This document shows positions 7,005-18,198 of a stretch of 64,000 nt of DNA, one piece after another. This DNA is from Burkholderiaceae bacterium (GTDB lineage Bacteria > Pseudomonadota > Gammaproteobacteria > Burkholderiales > Burkholderiaceae): assembly GCA_021166835.1 (NCBI GenBank), contig JAJPEN010000091.1, positions 37,448-101,447 of the forward strand, read 5' to 3'. How positions within the stretch are numbered: the first letter of the stretch is position 1; each line of letters opens with the position of its first letter. The translations under genes and the position numbers were made by a program. The notes beneath the pieces were generated by a model. It had not been told where the DNA came from and did no database searches. It saw only the letters and a program-made list of their open reading frames with translations.

Positions 7005-9797
7005 CTAATCGCGCGGACGTCGGCCGGCGAGCTGGTCGTGCAACGCGTACAGCAGATCGAGCGCATCGCGCGCGCTCAGCGCATCCGGATCGAGGTCGCG
7101 CAGGCGGGCGAGGACTTCGGCGCGCGCTTCGTTGGCTGCGTCGGGCTTCGCCTCGATGTGCACATCGGACGCGACTGCAGCATCGACGGCGGCTGCGACG
7201 CCTGCCCCAGCAGCGGTATCGGCAGCGGAAGCAGCATCGGCCTCGACCGCTGCTCCGGGGAAAGCGTCCGCGGCCGCCGCATCGCCCGCGAAAGCGAACA
7301 GATCGAGCTGCGACTGCTGCGCGCGCGCCTGCGCTTCGAGTTCGCCGAGCATGCGCTCGGCGGCGCGCACCACCGGCGACGGCACGCCGGCCAGCCGTGC
7401 GACCTGCAGGCCGTAGCTGCGGTTCGCCGGCCCGTCGCGAAGCGCGTGCAGGAAGACGATGCCGCCGCGGTGCTCGGCAGCGGCCAGATGCAGGTTGACC
7501 GCCTGCGGATGTCGCTCGCTCAGCCGCGTCAGCTCGAAATAGTGCGTGGCGAAGAGCGTCAGCGAGCGGTTGTGCGCGAGCAGGCGCGCGGCGATCGCGT
7601 GCGCGAGCGCCAGTCCGTCGAAGGTCGAGGTGCCGCGGCCGATCTCGTCCATCAGCACGAGCGAGCGGTCGGTGGCCGCGTGCAGGATCGCCGCCGCCTC
7701 GGTCATCTCGACCATGAAGGTCGAGCGCCCGCCGGCGAGATCGTCGGAGGCGCCCACCCGCGTGAAGATGCGGTCGAGCGGCCCCAGCTCGCAGTCGTCG
7801 GCCGGCACGAAGCTGCCGCAACAGGCGAGCAGCGCGATCAGCGCCACCGAGCGCATGTACGTCGATTTCCCGCCCATGTTCGGGCCGGTGATCAGCAGCA
7901 TGCGGCGGCTGTCGCGCATCACGCAGTCGTTGGGCACATACTGCTCGATCGCCGCTTCGACGAGCGGGTGGCGTCCGGCGCGGATCTCGATGCCGGGCAG
8001 CGACGCGAAGCGCGGTCGCACCCAGCGCAGCGTGCGCGCGCGCTCGGCGAGCGTGGCGAGCACGTCCAGTTGCGCGATCGCCCGCCCGGCGCGCTGCCAG
8101 TCGCGTACCGCCGGCGCGAGCGACTCGACCAGCGCGTCGTACAGCGAGCGCTCGAGCGCGAGCGCGCGTTCGCGCGCCGACAGCGCTTTGTCCTCGAAAG
8201 CCTTCAGCTCCGGCGTGATGTAGCGCTCGGCGTTCTTCAGCGTCTGGCGCCGGCGGTAGTCGTCGGGCACCCGCGCGGACTGGCCGCGCGTGACTTCGAT
8301 GAAGTAGCCGTGCACGCTGTTGTAGCCGACGCGCAGGTTCGCGATGCCGGTGCGCTCGCGTTCGCGCAGCTCCATCGCGGCGAGCAGCGCGTCGCCGTCG
8401 CGGTCGATCGAACGCAGTTCGTCGAGCGCGGCATCGTAGCCGTCGCGCAATACACCGCCGTCGCGCGCCTGCGCCGCCGGTTCGTCGAGCAGCGCGCGCG
8501 CGATCGGTTCCCAGGCGCCCGGCGCCAGCTCGATCGACTGCGCGGCTTCGCGAAAGGGCTCGCCGTCGAGCGCGGCGATCGCCTGGCGAACGCGCTGGAG
8601 GACCGGCATCGCGTCGCGCAGCGCCGCCAGTTCGCGCGGGCGTACCGAACCGAGGGCGATGCGCGTGGCGACGCGTTCGAGATCGGGCAGCGTGCGCAGC
8701 TCGGCGCGCAGTTCCTCGTGTCCCGGCGAAGACTCGAGCAGGAGCTGCACGCAGTGATGGCGCTGCGCAGCCACCTGCTGTAGTCGCGGCGGCTCGAGCA
8801 GCCAGCGCCGCAGCAGCCGCGCGCCCGCGCTCGTCGCGCAGCGATCGAGCAGGCGCAGCAGCGACGGTCCGTCGTTGCCGCGCAGGCTCTCGACGATCTC
8901 GAGATTGCGCCGTGCGACGGCGTCGACGACGACCGCCTCGTTGCCGTCGAACACGCGCAGCCCCTGCAGATGCGAGGGCGAGCGGCCCTGCGTGCGCTCG
9001 ACGTGCTCGACGAGCGCGGCAGCAGCGCCGATCGCCGCGTGCAGGTCCTGCGCGCCGAATCCGGCGAGGTCGTGCGTGCCGAACAATTCGCACAGCCGGC
9101 GCTGTCCGCGTCGCGCGTCGAACTGCCAGGCGGGTGCGCGCGCGATCGCGGCCGCGTCGGCGCCGCCCTGCGCCTGCAGCGCCGCCTGCAGTCCGGTCGG
9201 CAGCGCCGCGTCTTCGGCGAGCAGCAATTCGGCCGGTCGCAGCCGGTCCAGCTCGCCGGCGAGGGTGTCGGCGTCGAGCTCGGCGAGCCAGCATTCGCCG
9301 CTGGACACGACCATCCAGGCCGCGCCGAGACGCGGGCCGGCCGACGGCGACAGCGCGAGCAGCACCGTGTCGCTGCGCTCGGGAAGCAGCTGCGCATCGG
9401 TGACCGTGCCCGGCGTGACGATGCGCACGACCTTGCGCTCGACCGGCCCCTTGGCGGTTGCCGGATCGCCGATCTGCTCGCAGACGGCGACCGATTCGCC
9501 CAGCCGCACCAGCCGCGCCAGATACTGCTCGACCGAATGCACCGGCACGCCGGCCATCGGGATCGGCACGCCGCCCGATGCGCCGCGCTTCGTGAGCGTG
9601 ATGCCGAGCAGGCGCGAGGCGCGCTCGGCGTCCGCGTAGAACAGCTCGTAGAAGTCGCCCATCCGGTAGAACAGCAGCCGCGAGGCGTGCTCGCGCTTGA
9701 TGCGCAGGTACTGCTGCATGACCGGCGTATGGGCCGCGAGGTCGAGGTCGTCGGCGAGGCCGCCGGCGAAGTAGCCGGGCGTTTCGCCTGGCGTCAT
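7005..9797 (-). CDS. mutS: DNA mismatch repair protein MutS
   Basis: 930 aa mismatch-recognition ATPase. The N-terminal mismatch-reading Phe-x-Glu loop is present ([11 protein letters not shown]), followed by connector, lever and clamp domains, then the ATPase with Walker [10 protein letters not shown], Walker [15 protein letters not shown] and the ATHYFEL signature. An alanine-rich low-complexity stretch of about 50 residues near the C terminus (after [10 protein letters not shown]) is longer than in E. coli MutS and lies before the short helical tetramerisation tail. ATG 9797 is chosen because it places [10 protein letters not shown] about 20 residues in; an in-frame GTG at 9815 would add six residues. 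It stands alone, convergent with the respiratory operon. Confidence 0.97.
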   Translation of the reverse strand: MTPGETPGYFAGGLADDLDLAAHTPVMQQYLRIKREHASRLLFYRMGDFYELFYADAERASRLLGITLTKRGASGGVPIPMAGVPVHSVEQYLARLVRLGESVAVCEQIGDPATAKGPVERKVVRIVTPGTVTDAQLLPERSDTVLLALSPSAGPRLGAAWMVVSSGECWLAELDADTLAGELDRLRPAELLLAEDAALPTGLQAALQAQGGADAAAIARAPAWQFDARRGQRRLCELFGTHDLAGFGAQDLHAAIGAAAALVEHVERTQGRSPSHLQGLRVFDGNEAVVVDAVARRNLEIVESLRGNDGPSLLRLLDRCATSAGARLLRRWLLEPPRLQQVAAQRHHCVQLLLESSPGHEELRAELRTLPDLERVATRIALGSVRPRELAALRDAMPVLQRVRQAIAALDGEPFREAAQSIELAPGAWEPIARALLDEPAAQARDGGVLRDGYDAALDELRSIDRDGDALLAAMELRERERTGIANLRVGYNSVHGYFIEVTRGQSARVPDDYRRRQTLKNAERYITPELKAFEDKALSARERALALERSLYDALVESLAPAVRDWQRAGRAIAQLDVLATLAERARTLRWVRPRFASLPGIEIRAGRHPLVEAAIEQYVPNDCVMRDSRRMLLITGPNMGGKSTYMRSVALIALLACCGSFVPADDCELGPLDRIFTRVGASDDLAGGRSTFMVEMTEAAAILHAATDRSLVLMDEIGRGTSTFDGLALAHAIAARLLAHNRSLTLFATHYFELTRLSERHPQAVNLHLAAAEHRGGIVFLHALRDGPANRSYGLQVARLAGVPSPVVRAAERMLGELEAQARAQQSQLDLFAFAGDAAAADAFPGAAVEADAASAADTAAGAGVAAAVDAAVASDVHIEAKPDAANEARAEVLARLRDLDPDALSARDALDLLYALHDQLAGRRPRD

Positions 9798-9963
9798 CGA
9801 GTCCTGTGCTTTCACGAAATGGCGGCCTTCACCGACACGATGGCTCCTCGGCCGGCGGCCTCCCTGGCCGGGCCACCGGGTCGTTCAGCACGAATGATGC
9901 ACGAGCCGGGCGGTGTTCCGGACGCGCGAGGCGCCCCTCGCCCGCAACGTCCCGCTGTCGCGA

Positions 9964-10188
9964 TCAGCGCTGGTAGCGCTCGACGGTGCGCACGTCGCGC
10001 GCCGACGCCTGGTCGGGGTTCTCGCCGAACTCACGCAGCGCGCGTCGCTGCCGCAGGAGATCCCAGCATTGGTCGAGCTGCTCCTCGAGTTCGCGCAGTC
10101 GCGCATCGTGCGCGGTCCGGTCCTGGCGCAGTCGCCGCTCCTCGTCGACGAGTTCGGTCATGTGCTGCAGGATGGTGCGATCGTCCAT
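9964..10188 (-). CDS. DUF2630 family small protein
   Basis: 74 aa, strongly charged, predicted to be one long coiled-coil helix followed by a short tail. The segment LEEQLDQCWDLLRQRRALRE followed by GENPDQA is the hallmark of the DUF2630 family as I remember it; function is unknown. AGGAGG lies about ten bases upstream of the ATG, which fixes the start much further in than the longest open frame. It is downstream of rnk on the same strand, 124 bases away, with a 7+4+7 base inverted repeat (10206-10223, TTCGCGC/GCGCGAA) in between that has no T-run. Confidence 0.75.
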   Translation of the reverse strand: MDDRTILQHMTELVDEERRLRQDRTAHDARLRELEEQLDQCWDLLRQRRALREFGENPDQASARDVRTVERYQR

Positions 10189-10312
10189 GGCTCCTGTCCT
10201 CCTCGTTCGCGCAATCGCGCGAACGATTCGAGCAAGAGACGGCCCCGGTTCCTGTGCACGCTGCCGACCGCCACGTGCATAGCGGACACGCGATCCCGGG
10301 CGGATCGCCCGA

Positions 10313-10720
10313 TCAGCGCGTGTAGTCGCCGCTCGCCTCGGGCTGGAAGAGCAGCTCGACGATGCGCAGCCGCTGCACGGCGCCGGTCGGCGTCGTCCAT
10401 TGCGTCTCCTCGCCTGCGCGCCGGCCGAGCAGCGCAGTGCCGATCGGCGAGAGCACCGACACGAAGCCGGCCGATGCATCGGCGTCCTCGGGGTAGCACA
10501 GGGTCAGCGTGCGCTGCGCGCCGTCGGCGAGATCGAGCACGATGACGCGCGTGTACATCGTGACGACGTCGCCCGGCACCTGGCGGGGCGGGACGATGTC
10601 GGCGTCGTCGAGCAGTTCGTTGAGCGTGTCGCCGGCCTGTCCCTTGCGGCTGAGCAGGCGGTCGATGCGCACGTGGTCGAGTTCGTTCAACACGCGAAAG
10701 CTGTTCGTGATGTGATTCAT
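10313..10720 (-). CDS. rnk: Regulator of nucleoside diphosphate kinase (GreA/GreB-like C-terminal domain)
   Basis: 135 aa, the usual length of Rnk. A short N-terminal coiled coil (about residues 10-45) is followed by a GreA/B-type FKBP-like domain with VLSPIGTALLGRRAGEE, the typical signature SPxGxALLGxxxGd of the family. Rnk binds RNA polymerase and influences nucleotide pools and polysaccharide production in Pseudomonas; it lacks the long acidic coiled coil of GreA, so it should not stimulate transcript cleavage. GGAG is 7 bases ahead of the ATG. Confidence 0.88.
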   Translation of the reverse strand: MNHITNSFRVLNELDHVRIDRLLSRKGQAGDTLNELLDDADIVPPRQVPGDVVTMYTRVIVLDLADGAQRTLTLCYPEDADASAGFVSVLSPIGTALLGRRAGEETQWTTPTGAVQRLRIVELLFQPEASGDYTR

Positions 10721-11237
10721 GGCGTACTCCGTGTAGAGGCGAACGCGGGTGGGTTTCGGAAAGTGCGGGACAGTAGTGCGGCGCGGGCGCCGCGCGAGAC
10801 GAGCCCCGGGGCGGGCCCGGCGATCTCGAAGGGGCGAAGGATTCGAGGGTGGATCGCCGGGCTATCGATCGAAGGCGTGCGTGCCCGATCGGCAGGCAGC
10901 CTCGATTCGCGCCCGGGCACCGGGCGCGCGCATACGCAGCCGCGCGGGTGCGCCTTGCGGCGCGCCGGCATGCAGCTTCGCGATGCGGACGATCGGTGCG
11001 TTCATCTGCGGCTCGTGCGGCGCGCCGAAAAAGGCGGCGCGCTTCGGTGAGGAAAAGGCAGGCGCCGGTCGGCGCCGGCATCGGGCGAAAACAGCGTCGG
11101 CCCGATCGCCCTCGTGGCCCTCATGGCCCCTCATGGTCATATGGTAGCCGACCCGGCGGCGATCGGCATCATCGACGTCGCATCGCTGCGGGACAGGCCG
11201 TACATTGGGGCAGAATGCGCGGGCACAAGAGAGGGCG
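10721..11237. other. Long intergenic region without a recognisable gene
   Basis: 517 bases between divergent rnk and the Nudix gene. Open frames here have arginine/alanine-rich compositions typical of GC-rich shadows and no plausible ribosome-binding site. A short direct repeat of CCTCRTGGCC-like units (about 11108-11140) is visible. The region must hold promoters for both flanking genes, but no convincing -35/-10 pair could be assigned. Confidence 0.5.
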
Positions 11238-12185
11238 ATGAACGATACGACGAAGGGGGAAAGGCCGGCGCCCCGGGCGATATTTTCCGGGCCGGTCACG
11301 ACGCCGGTGCTGCCGGCGGCCACCGTCGTCGTGCTGCGCGACGGCGAGCAGGGGCTCGAGGTGCTGATGCTGCGTCGGCATGCGAAATCCGACGTGCTGG
11401 GCGGCGCCTTCGTCTTTCCCGGCGGCAAGCTCGACCCCGTCGATCGCGCCGTCGTCGGCTCACGCTGCGTCGACGCGGCGCCCGAGCGGCTGTACGCCCG
11501 ACTGGGCGAGCCGGGGCTCGATGCGCGCGAAGCGGCTGCGTTGTTCGTCGCCGCCTGTCGCGAGACGCTCGAGGAATCGGGCGTGCTGTTCGCGCACGAC
11601 GCCGATGCCGAAGTCGCACGCCGTGCGCGAGCGAGCGCGCTCGCCGCGCAATCCTTCGACGCCGTGCTCGACGCGCTGTCGCTGCGCCTGGATACCGAGT
11701 CGCTGGTGCCGTGGACGCGCTGGATCACGCCTCGGGTGCCCGCGATGATGAGCCGGCGCTTCGATGCGCGCTTCTTCGTCGCGCGGCTGCCCGCCGGCCA
11801 GCAGGCGCGGCACGACGACCACGAAGCGACCGAGAGCGTCTGGCTGCGCCCGCGCATGGCGATCGAGCGCTACCGGCGCCGCGAGATCGTCGTGGCGCCG
11901 GTGCAGCTGATGAGCCTGGCGCATCTCGCTCGCCACGACAGCGCCGCCTCGGTGCTCGAGGAAGCGCGAACGCGCATGCCGCCGCTGATCGAGCCCGAGC
12001 CCTTCGAGGAGAACGGCGTGCGCGCGATCGCCTACCCGGGACACCCGCGCCATCCGGTGCGCGACCGGGCGATTCCCGGCCCCGACTGCCTGCTGCTGCG
12101 CGACGAGTTGTTCGAGCCGGTAGCGGGTTTCGATTCGCTGTTCGGCCCCGATGCCGACCTTCGAGGATCACCGACCCGCCCATGA
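11238..12185 (+). CDS. Nudix hydrolase, NUDT7/NUDT19-like
   Basis: 315 aa. The Nudix box is recognisable but contains an insertion: GGAFVFPGGKLDP, then about 40 residues, then AACRETLEESGVLF (the REx2EE helix). This interrupted arrangement and the length match the NUDT19/NUDT7 type, which hydrolyse CoA and acyl-CoA derivatives. ATG 11238 is preceded by GAGAGGG; upstream codons lack a ribosome-binding site. The stop overlaps the ATG of the metallo-beta-lactamase gene (ATGA), so the two form a coupled pair; a joint role in acyl-CoA or thioester turnover is inference. Confidence 0.82.
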   Translation: MNDTTKGERPAPRAIFSGPVTTPVLPAATVVVLRDGEQGLEVLMLRRHAKSDVLGGAFVFPGGKLDPVDRAVVGSRCVDAAPERLYARLGEPGLDAREAAALFVAACRETLEESGVLFAHDADAEVARRARASALAAQSFDAVLDALSLRLDTESLVPWTRWITPRVPAMMSRRFDARFFVARLPAGQQARHDDHEATESVWLRPRMAIERYRRREIVVAPVQLMSLAHLARHDSAASVLEEARTRMPPLIEPEPFEENGVRAIAYPGHPRHPVRDRAIPGPDCLLLRDELFEPVAGFDSLFGPDADLRGSPTRP

Positions 12186-13150
12186 CCCATCCCGCCTTCA
12201 TCGACTACGAACACGGCATCACCGCGATCGACTCCGGCTTCGAGCGTCCGATGCTCGATGCCGTGCACCTGGTCGTCGAGGGCGGCCGGGCGGCGCTCGT
12301 CGATACCGCGTCGAACGCCTCGCTGCCGAAAGTGCTGTCGGCGCTCGAGGCCAAGGGCCTGTCGGCCGCCGACGTCGACTGGGTGCTGCTCACGCACGTG
12401 CACCTCGATCACGCGGGCGGCGCGGGCTCGTACATCCGCCATTTCCCGAACGCGCGCCTCACCGTGCACCCGCGCGGCGCGCGCCATATGATCGATCCGG
12501 CGCGGCTGGTTGCCGGCACCGTCGAGGTCTATGGCGCCGACGAGGCGAAGCGGATGTACGGCGACATCGTGCCGGTGCCCGCCGAGCGCGTCGTCGAGAC
12601 GCCCGACGGCGCGAGCGTCTCGCTGAACGGCCGGCGCTTCGAGTTCCTCGACACGCCGGGGCATGCACGGCATCACGTGTGCATCGTCGACGAGCGCTCG
12701 GGGCACGTGTTCGCCGGCGACACCTTCGGCCTGTCGTATCGCGAGCTGGACGTCGACGGCCGGCCGTCGATCTTTCCGTCGACGACGCCGGTGCAGTTCG
12801 ACCCCCCGGCGCTGCACGCGTCGATCGGCCGCCTGCTCGCGCGCCGGCCCGGCGCCGTCTACGTGACGCATTTCGGCCAGGTGCGCGACGTGCAGCGCTG
12901 CGGCGAGGATCTGCATCGACTGATCGACGCGCACGCGCAGCTCGGGCTCGCCTGCGAGCGCGACGGCGTCGAGGGCGAGTGCCGCGCGCAGCGGTTGCGC
13001 GAAGGCGTGCGCGCGCTCGTTCTCGACGAGGCGCAGCGGCAGCGCTGGCCGCTCGAACGCGAGGCGCTGCTCGCGCTGTTCGACCTCGACATTCGCCTCA
13101 ACGCGGCCGGGCTCGAAGCCTGGCTCGATGCGAGGGCGGCGGCGGCGTGA
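12182..13150 (+). CDS. Metallo-beta-lactamase fold hydrolase
   Basis: 322 aa. The MBL metal site is intact: HVHLDHAGG (HxHxDH), the histidine in TPGHARHH, the bridging aspartate in VFAGDTFGL and a distal histidine in YVTHFGQV. A C-terminal helical extension of about 80 residues resembles the tail of glyoxalase II-like enzymes and may shape the substrate pocket. The substrate is unknown; hydrolysis of a thioester or lactone is typical for the family. Translation is coupled to the upstream Nudix gene through ATGA at 12182-12185. Confidence 0.85.
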   Translation: MTHPAFIDYEHGITAIDSGFERPMLDAVHLVVEGGRAALVDTASNASLPKVLSALEAKGLSAADVDWVLLTHVHLDHAGGAGSYIRHFPNARLTVHPRGARHMIDPARLVAGTVEVYGADEAKRMYGDIVPVPAERVVETPDGASVSLNGRRFEFLDTPGHARHHVCIVDERSGHVFAGDTFGLSYRELDVDGRPSIFPSTTPVQFDPPALHASIGRLLARRPGAVYVTHFGQVRDVQRCGEDLHRLIDAHAQLGLACERDGVEGECRAQRLREGVRALVLDEAQRQRWPLEREALLALFDLDIRLNAAGLEAWLDARAAAA

Positions 13151-13228
13151 GTAGCGAAGCCGCGCCGAAGCCGCGTGCGGGCGCACGGCTTCGCACATGG
13201 CTTCGCATATTGCTTCGAAGCGCGCGCT

Positions 13229-14059
13229 TCAGGGCCGCGTGTCGGAATTCGCCGGTCGAAGCAGGCTGATCATCGCGCCGAACACTTTCGGCGCGCCGGC
13301 GACGACGCGCTCGGAGAACAGGTAGTCGGGCTCGCCGCCGAAGTCGCCGATCAGCCCGCCGGCTTCGGAGATCAGCAGGCTGCCGGCGGCGACGTCCCAC
13401 GGACTGAGGCCCATCTCGAAGAAGGCGTCGAAGCGCCCGCAGGCCACGTAGGCCAGATCGAGCGTGGCTGCGCCCGGCCGGCGAATGCCGCCGGCGCGTT
13501 CGGTAAGGCTGCGGAAGATCGCCAGGTATTCGTCCAGGCGATCGAGCTTGCGATAGGGGAAGCCGGTGCCGATCAGCGCTTCCTCGAGCTTCTGGCGCTT
13601 CGAGACGCGGATGCGCCGGTCGTTCAGGAAAGCGCCGGCGCCGCGCGTGGCGGTGAACAGCTCGTCGCGGTTGGGATCGTAGACGACGGCCTGCGTGACC
13701 TGGCCGCGCTGCATCAGCGCGATCGAGATCGCGTATTGCGGCAGGCCGTGGATGAAGTTCGTCGTGCCGTCGAGCGGATCGATGATCCAGACGTTCTCGT
13801 CGCGCTCGATCGCGCGGCCGCCCGGGCCTTTCTCGCCGCGCACCAGGTGGCCGGATTCCTCGCCGAGGATCGTATGATCGGGATAGGCGCCGAGCAGCGT
13901 CTCGATGATCGCCTTCTCCGACGCGTGGTCGACCTCGGTGACGAAGTCGTTGCGCTGCTTGCGCGCGATGGCGAGAGAGTCGAGATCGAGGCTCGCACGA
14001 TTGATGATTCGCGCCGCGCGGCGAGCCGCGCGAACCGCGACGTTGAGCATCGGATGCAT
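13229..14059 (-). CDS. suhB: Inositol-1-monophosphatase family protein SuhB
   Basis: 276 aa Mg2+-dependent phosphatase, also known as a factor in rRNA antitermination complexes. Motifs seen: EESGH (metal-binding glutamate), [14 protein letters not shown] (motif DPxDGT), and the second aspartate context [20 protein letters not shown] 14059 gives [13 protein letters not shown], the standard SuhB N terminus; the frame extends 15 codons further without a better start. Divergent from trmJ with only 38 bases between start codons. Confidence 0.95.
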   Translation of the reverse strand: MHPMLNVAVRAARRAARIINRASLDLDSLAIARKQRNDFVTEVDHASEKAIIETLLGAYPDHTILGEESGHLVRGEKGPGGRAIERDENVWIIDPLDGTTNFIHGLPQYAISIALMQRGQVTQAVVYDPNRDELFTATRGAGAFLNDRRIRVSKRQKLEEALIGTGFPYRKLDRLDEYLAIFRSLTERAGGIRRPGAATLDLAYVACGRFDAFFEMGLSPWDVAAGSLLISEAGGLIGDFGGEPDYLFSERVVAGAPKVFGAMISLLRPANSDTRP

Positions 14060-14097
14060 CGGAACGAAGCCTTGCGTGTAACCCTCGATTGTACGGG

Positions 14098-14976
14098 ATG
14101 GCACTGAGCACTCTCCACGCGCCCGCGCCGCAGTGGTTGTCGCGCGTTCGATTCGTCCTCGTCGGCACCAGCCATCCGGGCAACGTCGGCGCGGCAGCGC
14201 GCGCGATGCGCGTGATGGGGCTGCGCGAGTTGGTGCTCGTCGCGCCGCGCAGCGAGCGCATCGCGCGCCATCCGGAGGCCGTCGCGCGCGCCAGCGGTGC
14301 GCTCGACGTGCTGGAGAACGCCGTGGTCGCCGACTCGCTCGCGCAGGCGCTGGCGCCCTGCAGTCTTGCTGTCGCGGTCAGCGCCGATACGCGCGAGTTC
14401 GGCCCGGCGCCGCAGCCGCCCGAGGAGATCGCCGCCCTCGCATTCGCGGAGGCGAGTGCCGATGCATCGGCGCGTGTCGCCTTCGTCTTCGGCGCCGAGC
14501 GCAACGGCCTGTCGATCGAGGCGGTCGGGCAATGCCAGCGCGTCTGCAGCATTCCCGGCGGCACCGACTACGCGTCGCTGAATCTTGCGCAGGCGGTGCA
14601 GATCGTCGCCTATTGCCTGCGCGCGCACGAGCGACTGCATTCGCCTGCGCCGCCCGCCGCTTCGGCGTCGCCCCCCGCTTCGGCGTCGCCCGCCGCTTCG
14701 GCGCCGCATTTCGCGTCGCACGAGCAGATCGAGGCGCTGCACGCGCACGTGGAGCGGGCCCTGGTCCGCATCGGCTTCCTCGACCCGCGTCATCCGAAGA
14801 AGCTGATGCCGCGGCTGCGCCGGCTGTTCTCCCGCACCCGGCTCGAGGTCGAGGAAGTGGAGTTGTTGCGCGGCGTGTGCACGCAGATCGAGAAGGCCTG
14901 CACGAACCCCTACGCGCCGCCCGGGCGCGACGGCTCATATTCTCCGGTCCCGTCGAACGAGGGCGATTCCGAATAA
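14098..14976 (+). CDS. trmJ: tRNA (cytidine/uridine-2'-O-)-methyltransferase TrmJ
   Basis: 292 aa SPOUT methyltransferase that modifies position 32 of certain tRNAs. Motifs of the family: [18 protein letters not shown] (motif 1), [10 protein letters not shown] (motif 2), and [22 protein letters not shown] (motif 3, trefoil knot). Between the catalytic domain and the C-terminal helical domain is a proline/alanine/serine linker coded by three imperfect 18-base repeats (about 14646-14705). Divergent from suhB; followed by cysE, a neighbourhood common in beta- and gammaproteobacteria. Confidence 0.93.
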   Translation: MALSTLHAPAPQWLSRVRFVLVGTSHPGNVGAAARAMRVMGLRELVLVAPRSERIARHPEAVARASGALDVLENAVVADSLAQALAPCSLAVAVSADTREFGPAPQPPEEIAALAFAEASADASARVAFVFGAERNGLSIEAVGQCQRVCSIPGGTDYASLNLAQAVQIVAYCLRAHERLHSPAPPAASASPPASASPAASAPHFASHEQIEALHAHVERALVRIGFLDPRHPKKLMPRLRRLFSRTRLEVEEVELLRGVCTQIEKACTNPYAPPGRDGSYSPVPSNEGDSE

Positions 14977-15067
14977 ACTTGATCTTGCGGCGCGCCCCGG
15001 CGCCCGCCTGCCGGTCGCGCCGAACCCGGGCGAGCGGCCGGATCGAAGCCACCGGAGAGAGTGCGAA

Positions 15068-15811
<744 letters not shown>

Positions 15812-15831
15812 CGCGGCGCGCTCGGGCTTTC

Positions 15832-16629
15832 TCAGCGCAGCGTTCGCCAACCCTCTCGATCCACGCGCAGGAAGGCGCCGCGCGCCGGCTCGCCATTTCG
15901 AGCGGCCTGCCAGTCGGACAATACCCAGCGTTCGCGCATCGTGCCGTCGACTTCCTGGCGATGAAGCGCGGGTCGGTGCGTGTGCCCATGCACCAGCGCC
16001 TGCGCATCGGCGTCGCGCAACGCCGCGGCGGCGGCGGCTTCATCGACGTCGCCCGGCTCGCCGCCTTCGAGCGCGCGCGCCGCCTGCACGCGGCGGCTCG
16101 CGTCGCGCAGCTGGCGCGCGATGGCCATCCGCTCGTCGAGCGGACGCGCGAGGAAGTCGGCTTGCCAGTCGCGGCTGCGCACGATCGCGCGCGCGCGCTG
16201 GTAGTCGAGGTCGCCGGTGCACAGCGCATCGCCGTGCGCGATCAGCACCTTGCGACCGAACAGGCGCAACAGGCTCGGATCGTCGAGCAGCGCCGCACCG
16301 CTGCGTTGCGAGAACGACGCGACGGCCGGCGCCCCGGGCAGCGGCACGTCGAGCAGGAAGTCGCGATTGCCGCGCACGACGAAGAGGGCCACGCCTTGCC
16401 GGGCGAGCGCGGCCAGGCGCGCGATGAATGCGGATGCGACGGCGTCGGGCTGGTCGTCGCCGGCCCAGGCTTCGAACAGGTCGCCGAGCAGGAAGACGTG
16501 CGTTGCCGCTGCTGCGGCGCGATCGAAGGCGGCGAGGAACTGCGTCGCGGTTGCCTCGTCGTGCTCGCCCAGGTGCATGTCCGAGGCGAACAGCGCGACG
16601 TCGGCGGGATTCCGGCCGATCTCGATCAT
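15832..16629 (-). CDS. lpxH: UDP-2,3-diacylglucosamine diphosphatase
   Basis: 265 aa calcineurin-type phosphoesterase of lipid A synthesis; cleaves UDP-2,3-diacylglucosamine to lipid X. The full metal site is visible: ASDMHLGEHD, LLGDLFEAW, VRGNRDFLL, IAHGDALC and LVHGHTHRP. It acts at the cytoplasmic face of the inner membrane. Downstream of the ppiA/TPR genes on the same strand, the usual betaproteobacterial context; convergent with cysE, 20 bases apart. Confidence 0.95.
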   Translation of the reverse strand: MIEIGRNPADVALFASDMHLGEHDEATATQFLAAFDRAAAAATHVFLLGDLFEAWAGDDQPDAVASAFIARLAALARQGVALFVVRGNRDFLLDVPLPGAPAVASFSQRSGAALLDDPSLLRLFGRKVLIAHGDALCTGDLDYQRARAIVRSRDWQADFLARPLDERMAIARQLRDASRRVQAARALEGGEPGDVDEAAAAAALRDADAQALVHGHTHRPALHRQEVDGTMRERWVLSDWQAARNGEPARGAFLRVDREGWRTLR

Positions 16630-16719
16630 CGCGGTCGCGTTCCCGAGCGGTGCAGCCCTGTGCGCCGGGTGCCGTCGGCTTCGCCGCGCGGCGCCGGGCG
16701 CACGAGCTGCGCCTTCAAC

Positions 16720-17316
16720 TCAACCCTTGGCGCCTACGCGCTGCATCGACTGGATGACGACGGGCGAGGCCGGCACGTCGCGATACGGGCCCACCGACGT
16801 GGTCGGCACCGCGCGGATCTTGTCGACGACGTCCATGCCGCGCACGACCTTGCCGAACACCGCGTAGCCGTGGCCGTCGGGTTGCGGATGGTTCAGGCTC
16901 GCGTTGTCGACGACGTTCACGAAGAACTGGGCGGTCGCCGAATTCGGATCGCCGGTGCGCGCCATCGCCACCCATCCGCGGTTGTTCTTCAGGCCGTTCT
17001 TCGACTCGAGCGCGATCGGCGCGCGCGTCTGCTTCGGCCGCATCGCGCCCTGGTACAGGTCCGAGCCGAAGCCTCCGCCCTGGATCATGAAGCTGCCGAT
17101 GACGCGATGGAAGATCGTTCCCGCGTAGAAGCCTTCGTCGACGTACTGCAGGAAGTTCGCCACCGTGACCGGCGCCTTCTCCGGATACAGCTCGATGACG
17201 AACTCGCCCATCGACGTGTCGACGAGCACCTGCGGGTTGGCGGCGGCGCTCGCGCCGTCGGGCAGCGCGTTCAGCGCGAGAACGAGGGCGCCGATCAGCG
17301 GCAGTTTCCTGAACAT
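16720..17316 (-). CDS. ppiA: Periplasmic peptidyl-prolyl cis-trans isomerase (cyclophilin)
   Basis: 198 aa. An N-terminal signal peptide (about 24 residues, ending near GASAAANPQ) is followed by the cyclophilin fold with the catalytic FHRVIGSFMIQGG and MARTGDPNSATAQFF, KVVRGMDVVDKI. The bacterial short-loop type is the PpiA/CypA family that catalyses proline isomerisation of exported proteins. Lies between the TPR gene (upstream) and lpxH (downstream). Confidence 0.93.
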   Translation of the reverse strand: MFRKLPLIGALVLALNALPDGASAAANPQVLVDTSMGEFVIELYPEKAPVTVANFLQYVDEGFYAGTIFHRVIGSFMIQGGGFGSDLYQGAMRPKQTRAPIALESKNGLKNNRGWVAMARTGDPNSATAQFFVNVVDNASLNHPQPDGHGYAVFGKVVRGMDVVDKIRAVPTTSVGPYRDVPASPVVIQSMQRVGAKG

Positions 17317-17400
17317 CGTGGGTTGCTCCCGAAACGAGGAAAGGTGCAGGGAAGGGACGAACGAGCGGGCAGTGCCGCTTCAGGTTGTATGAACAGGCCC

Positions 17401-18090
17401 CTAGTGCGACGGGGTTGCCGGCGTGGAGGCAGGTGCAGGAGAGGCCGAGGCGGACCGCGCTGCCTTGCCGCCGGCGGCGCTGGCGGCGCTCGCCGGGGGG
17501 GCCAGTCGCGCAATCAGCTCGCGCGTGCGCTCGAGCTTCTCGCGCGCGGCACGGTTGCCGGCGTCGGCATCGATCGCGCGCTGGTACGAGCGCTCGGCCA
17601 GGCGAAGCTGCACGTCGCCGAGATTCTCGTGCGCCAGCGAGTAGGAGGGCAGCGCGCGCAACGCGCCTTCGAGCGCCTCGCGCGCCTGGTCGAGTTCGCC
17701 GCGCTGCGCGCGCAGCGCGGCGAGGTTGTTGTACGGCTCGGGCAGCTCGGGAAACTCGCTCGTGAGCGTCGTGAATACGGCGATCGCCTCGTCGGTGCGA
17801 CCCATCTGCGCGAGCAGCACGCCGCGCTGGAAGCGCAATGGCGCATCGGCCGGCGAGCTTTCGAGCGCCTTGTCCAGGACCGCCAGCGCTTCGTCGCGTT
17901 TGTTCTGCGCGAGCAGCTCGCGGGCGCGCACCAGCGCTTCGGCGGCCGCGCGCGGCGACGGCGCCTCGGTGGCCGGGCGAGCGAAGGGCACGGGGTTGGT
18001 CTGCGCGCTTGCGGGCGCCGCTGCGAACGAGGCGAGGGCGATGCAGGCGGCGCCGAAGAAGGGCAATGCTGCTGATATACTCGATCGCAT
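17401..18090 (-). CDS. TPR repeat periplasmic protein
   Basis: 229 aa. A signal peptide (FAAAPASAQ cleavage region) precedes four to five tetratricopeptide repeats spanning about residues 45-195 (for example [20 protein letters not shown] and [20 protein letters not shown]). The last 30 residues are a Ser/Ala/Pro-rich tail. TPR proteins of this type are protein-protein scaffolds; in related genomes such a gene sits before ppiA-lpxH. The specific partner cannot be read from the sequence. Divergent from cysS. Confidence 0.85.
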   Translation of the reverse strand: MRSSISAALPFFGAACIALASFAAAPASAQTNPVPFARPATEAPSPRAAAEALVRARELLAQNKRDEALAVLDKALESSPADAPLRFQRGVLLAQMGRTDEAIAVFTTLTSEFPELPEPYNNLAALRAQRGELDQAREALEGALRALPSYSLAHENLGDVQLRLAERSYQRAIDADAGNRAAREKLERTRELIARLAPPASAASAAGGKAARSASASPAPASTPATPSH

Positions 18091-18198
18091 CCCGGCATTC
18101 TAGTGCAGTGTTTCCCAATCGAAGCTGCGGCGCCGGGGGCCGTCCGCTCGCACGCCGTCGGCTCTTCGCATCGGTTCTTCGGGTCGGTGCCCCGCTTC

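Noticed and set aside
5908..9294. A 1128-codon minus-strand frame
   Set aside because: Arg/Ala-rich shadow running over mutS and the COX15-like gene; codon pattern and motifs belong to mutS in a different frame.
10206..10223. Rho-independent terminator after rnk
   Set aside because: The 7-base inverted repeat has no following T-run on the minus strand.
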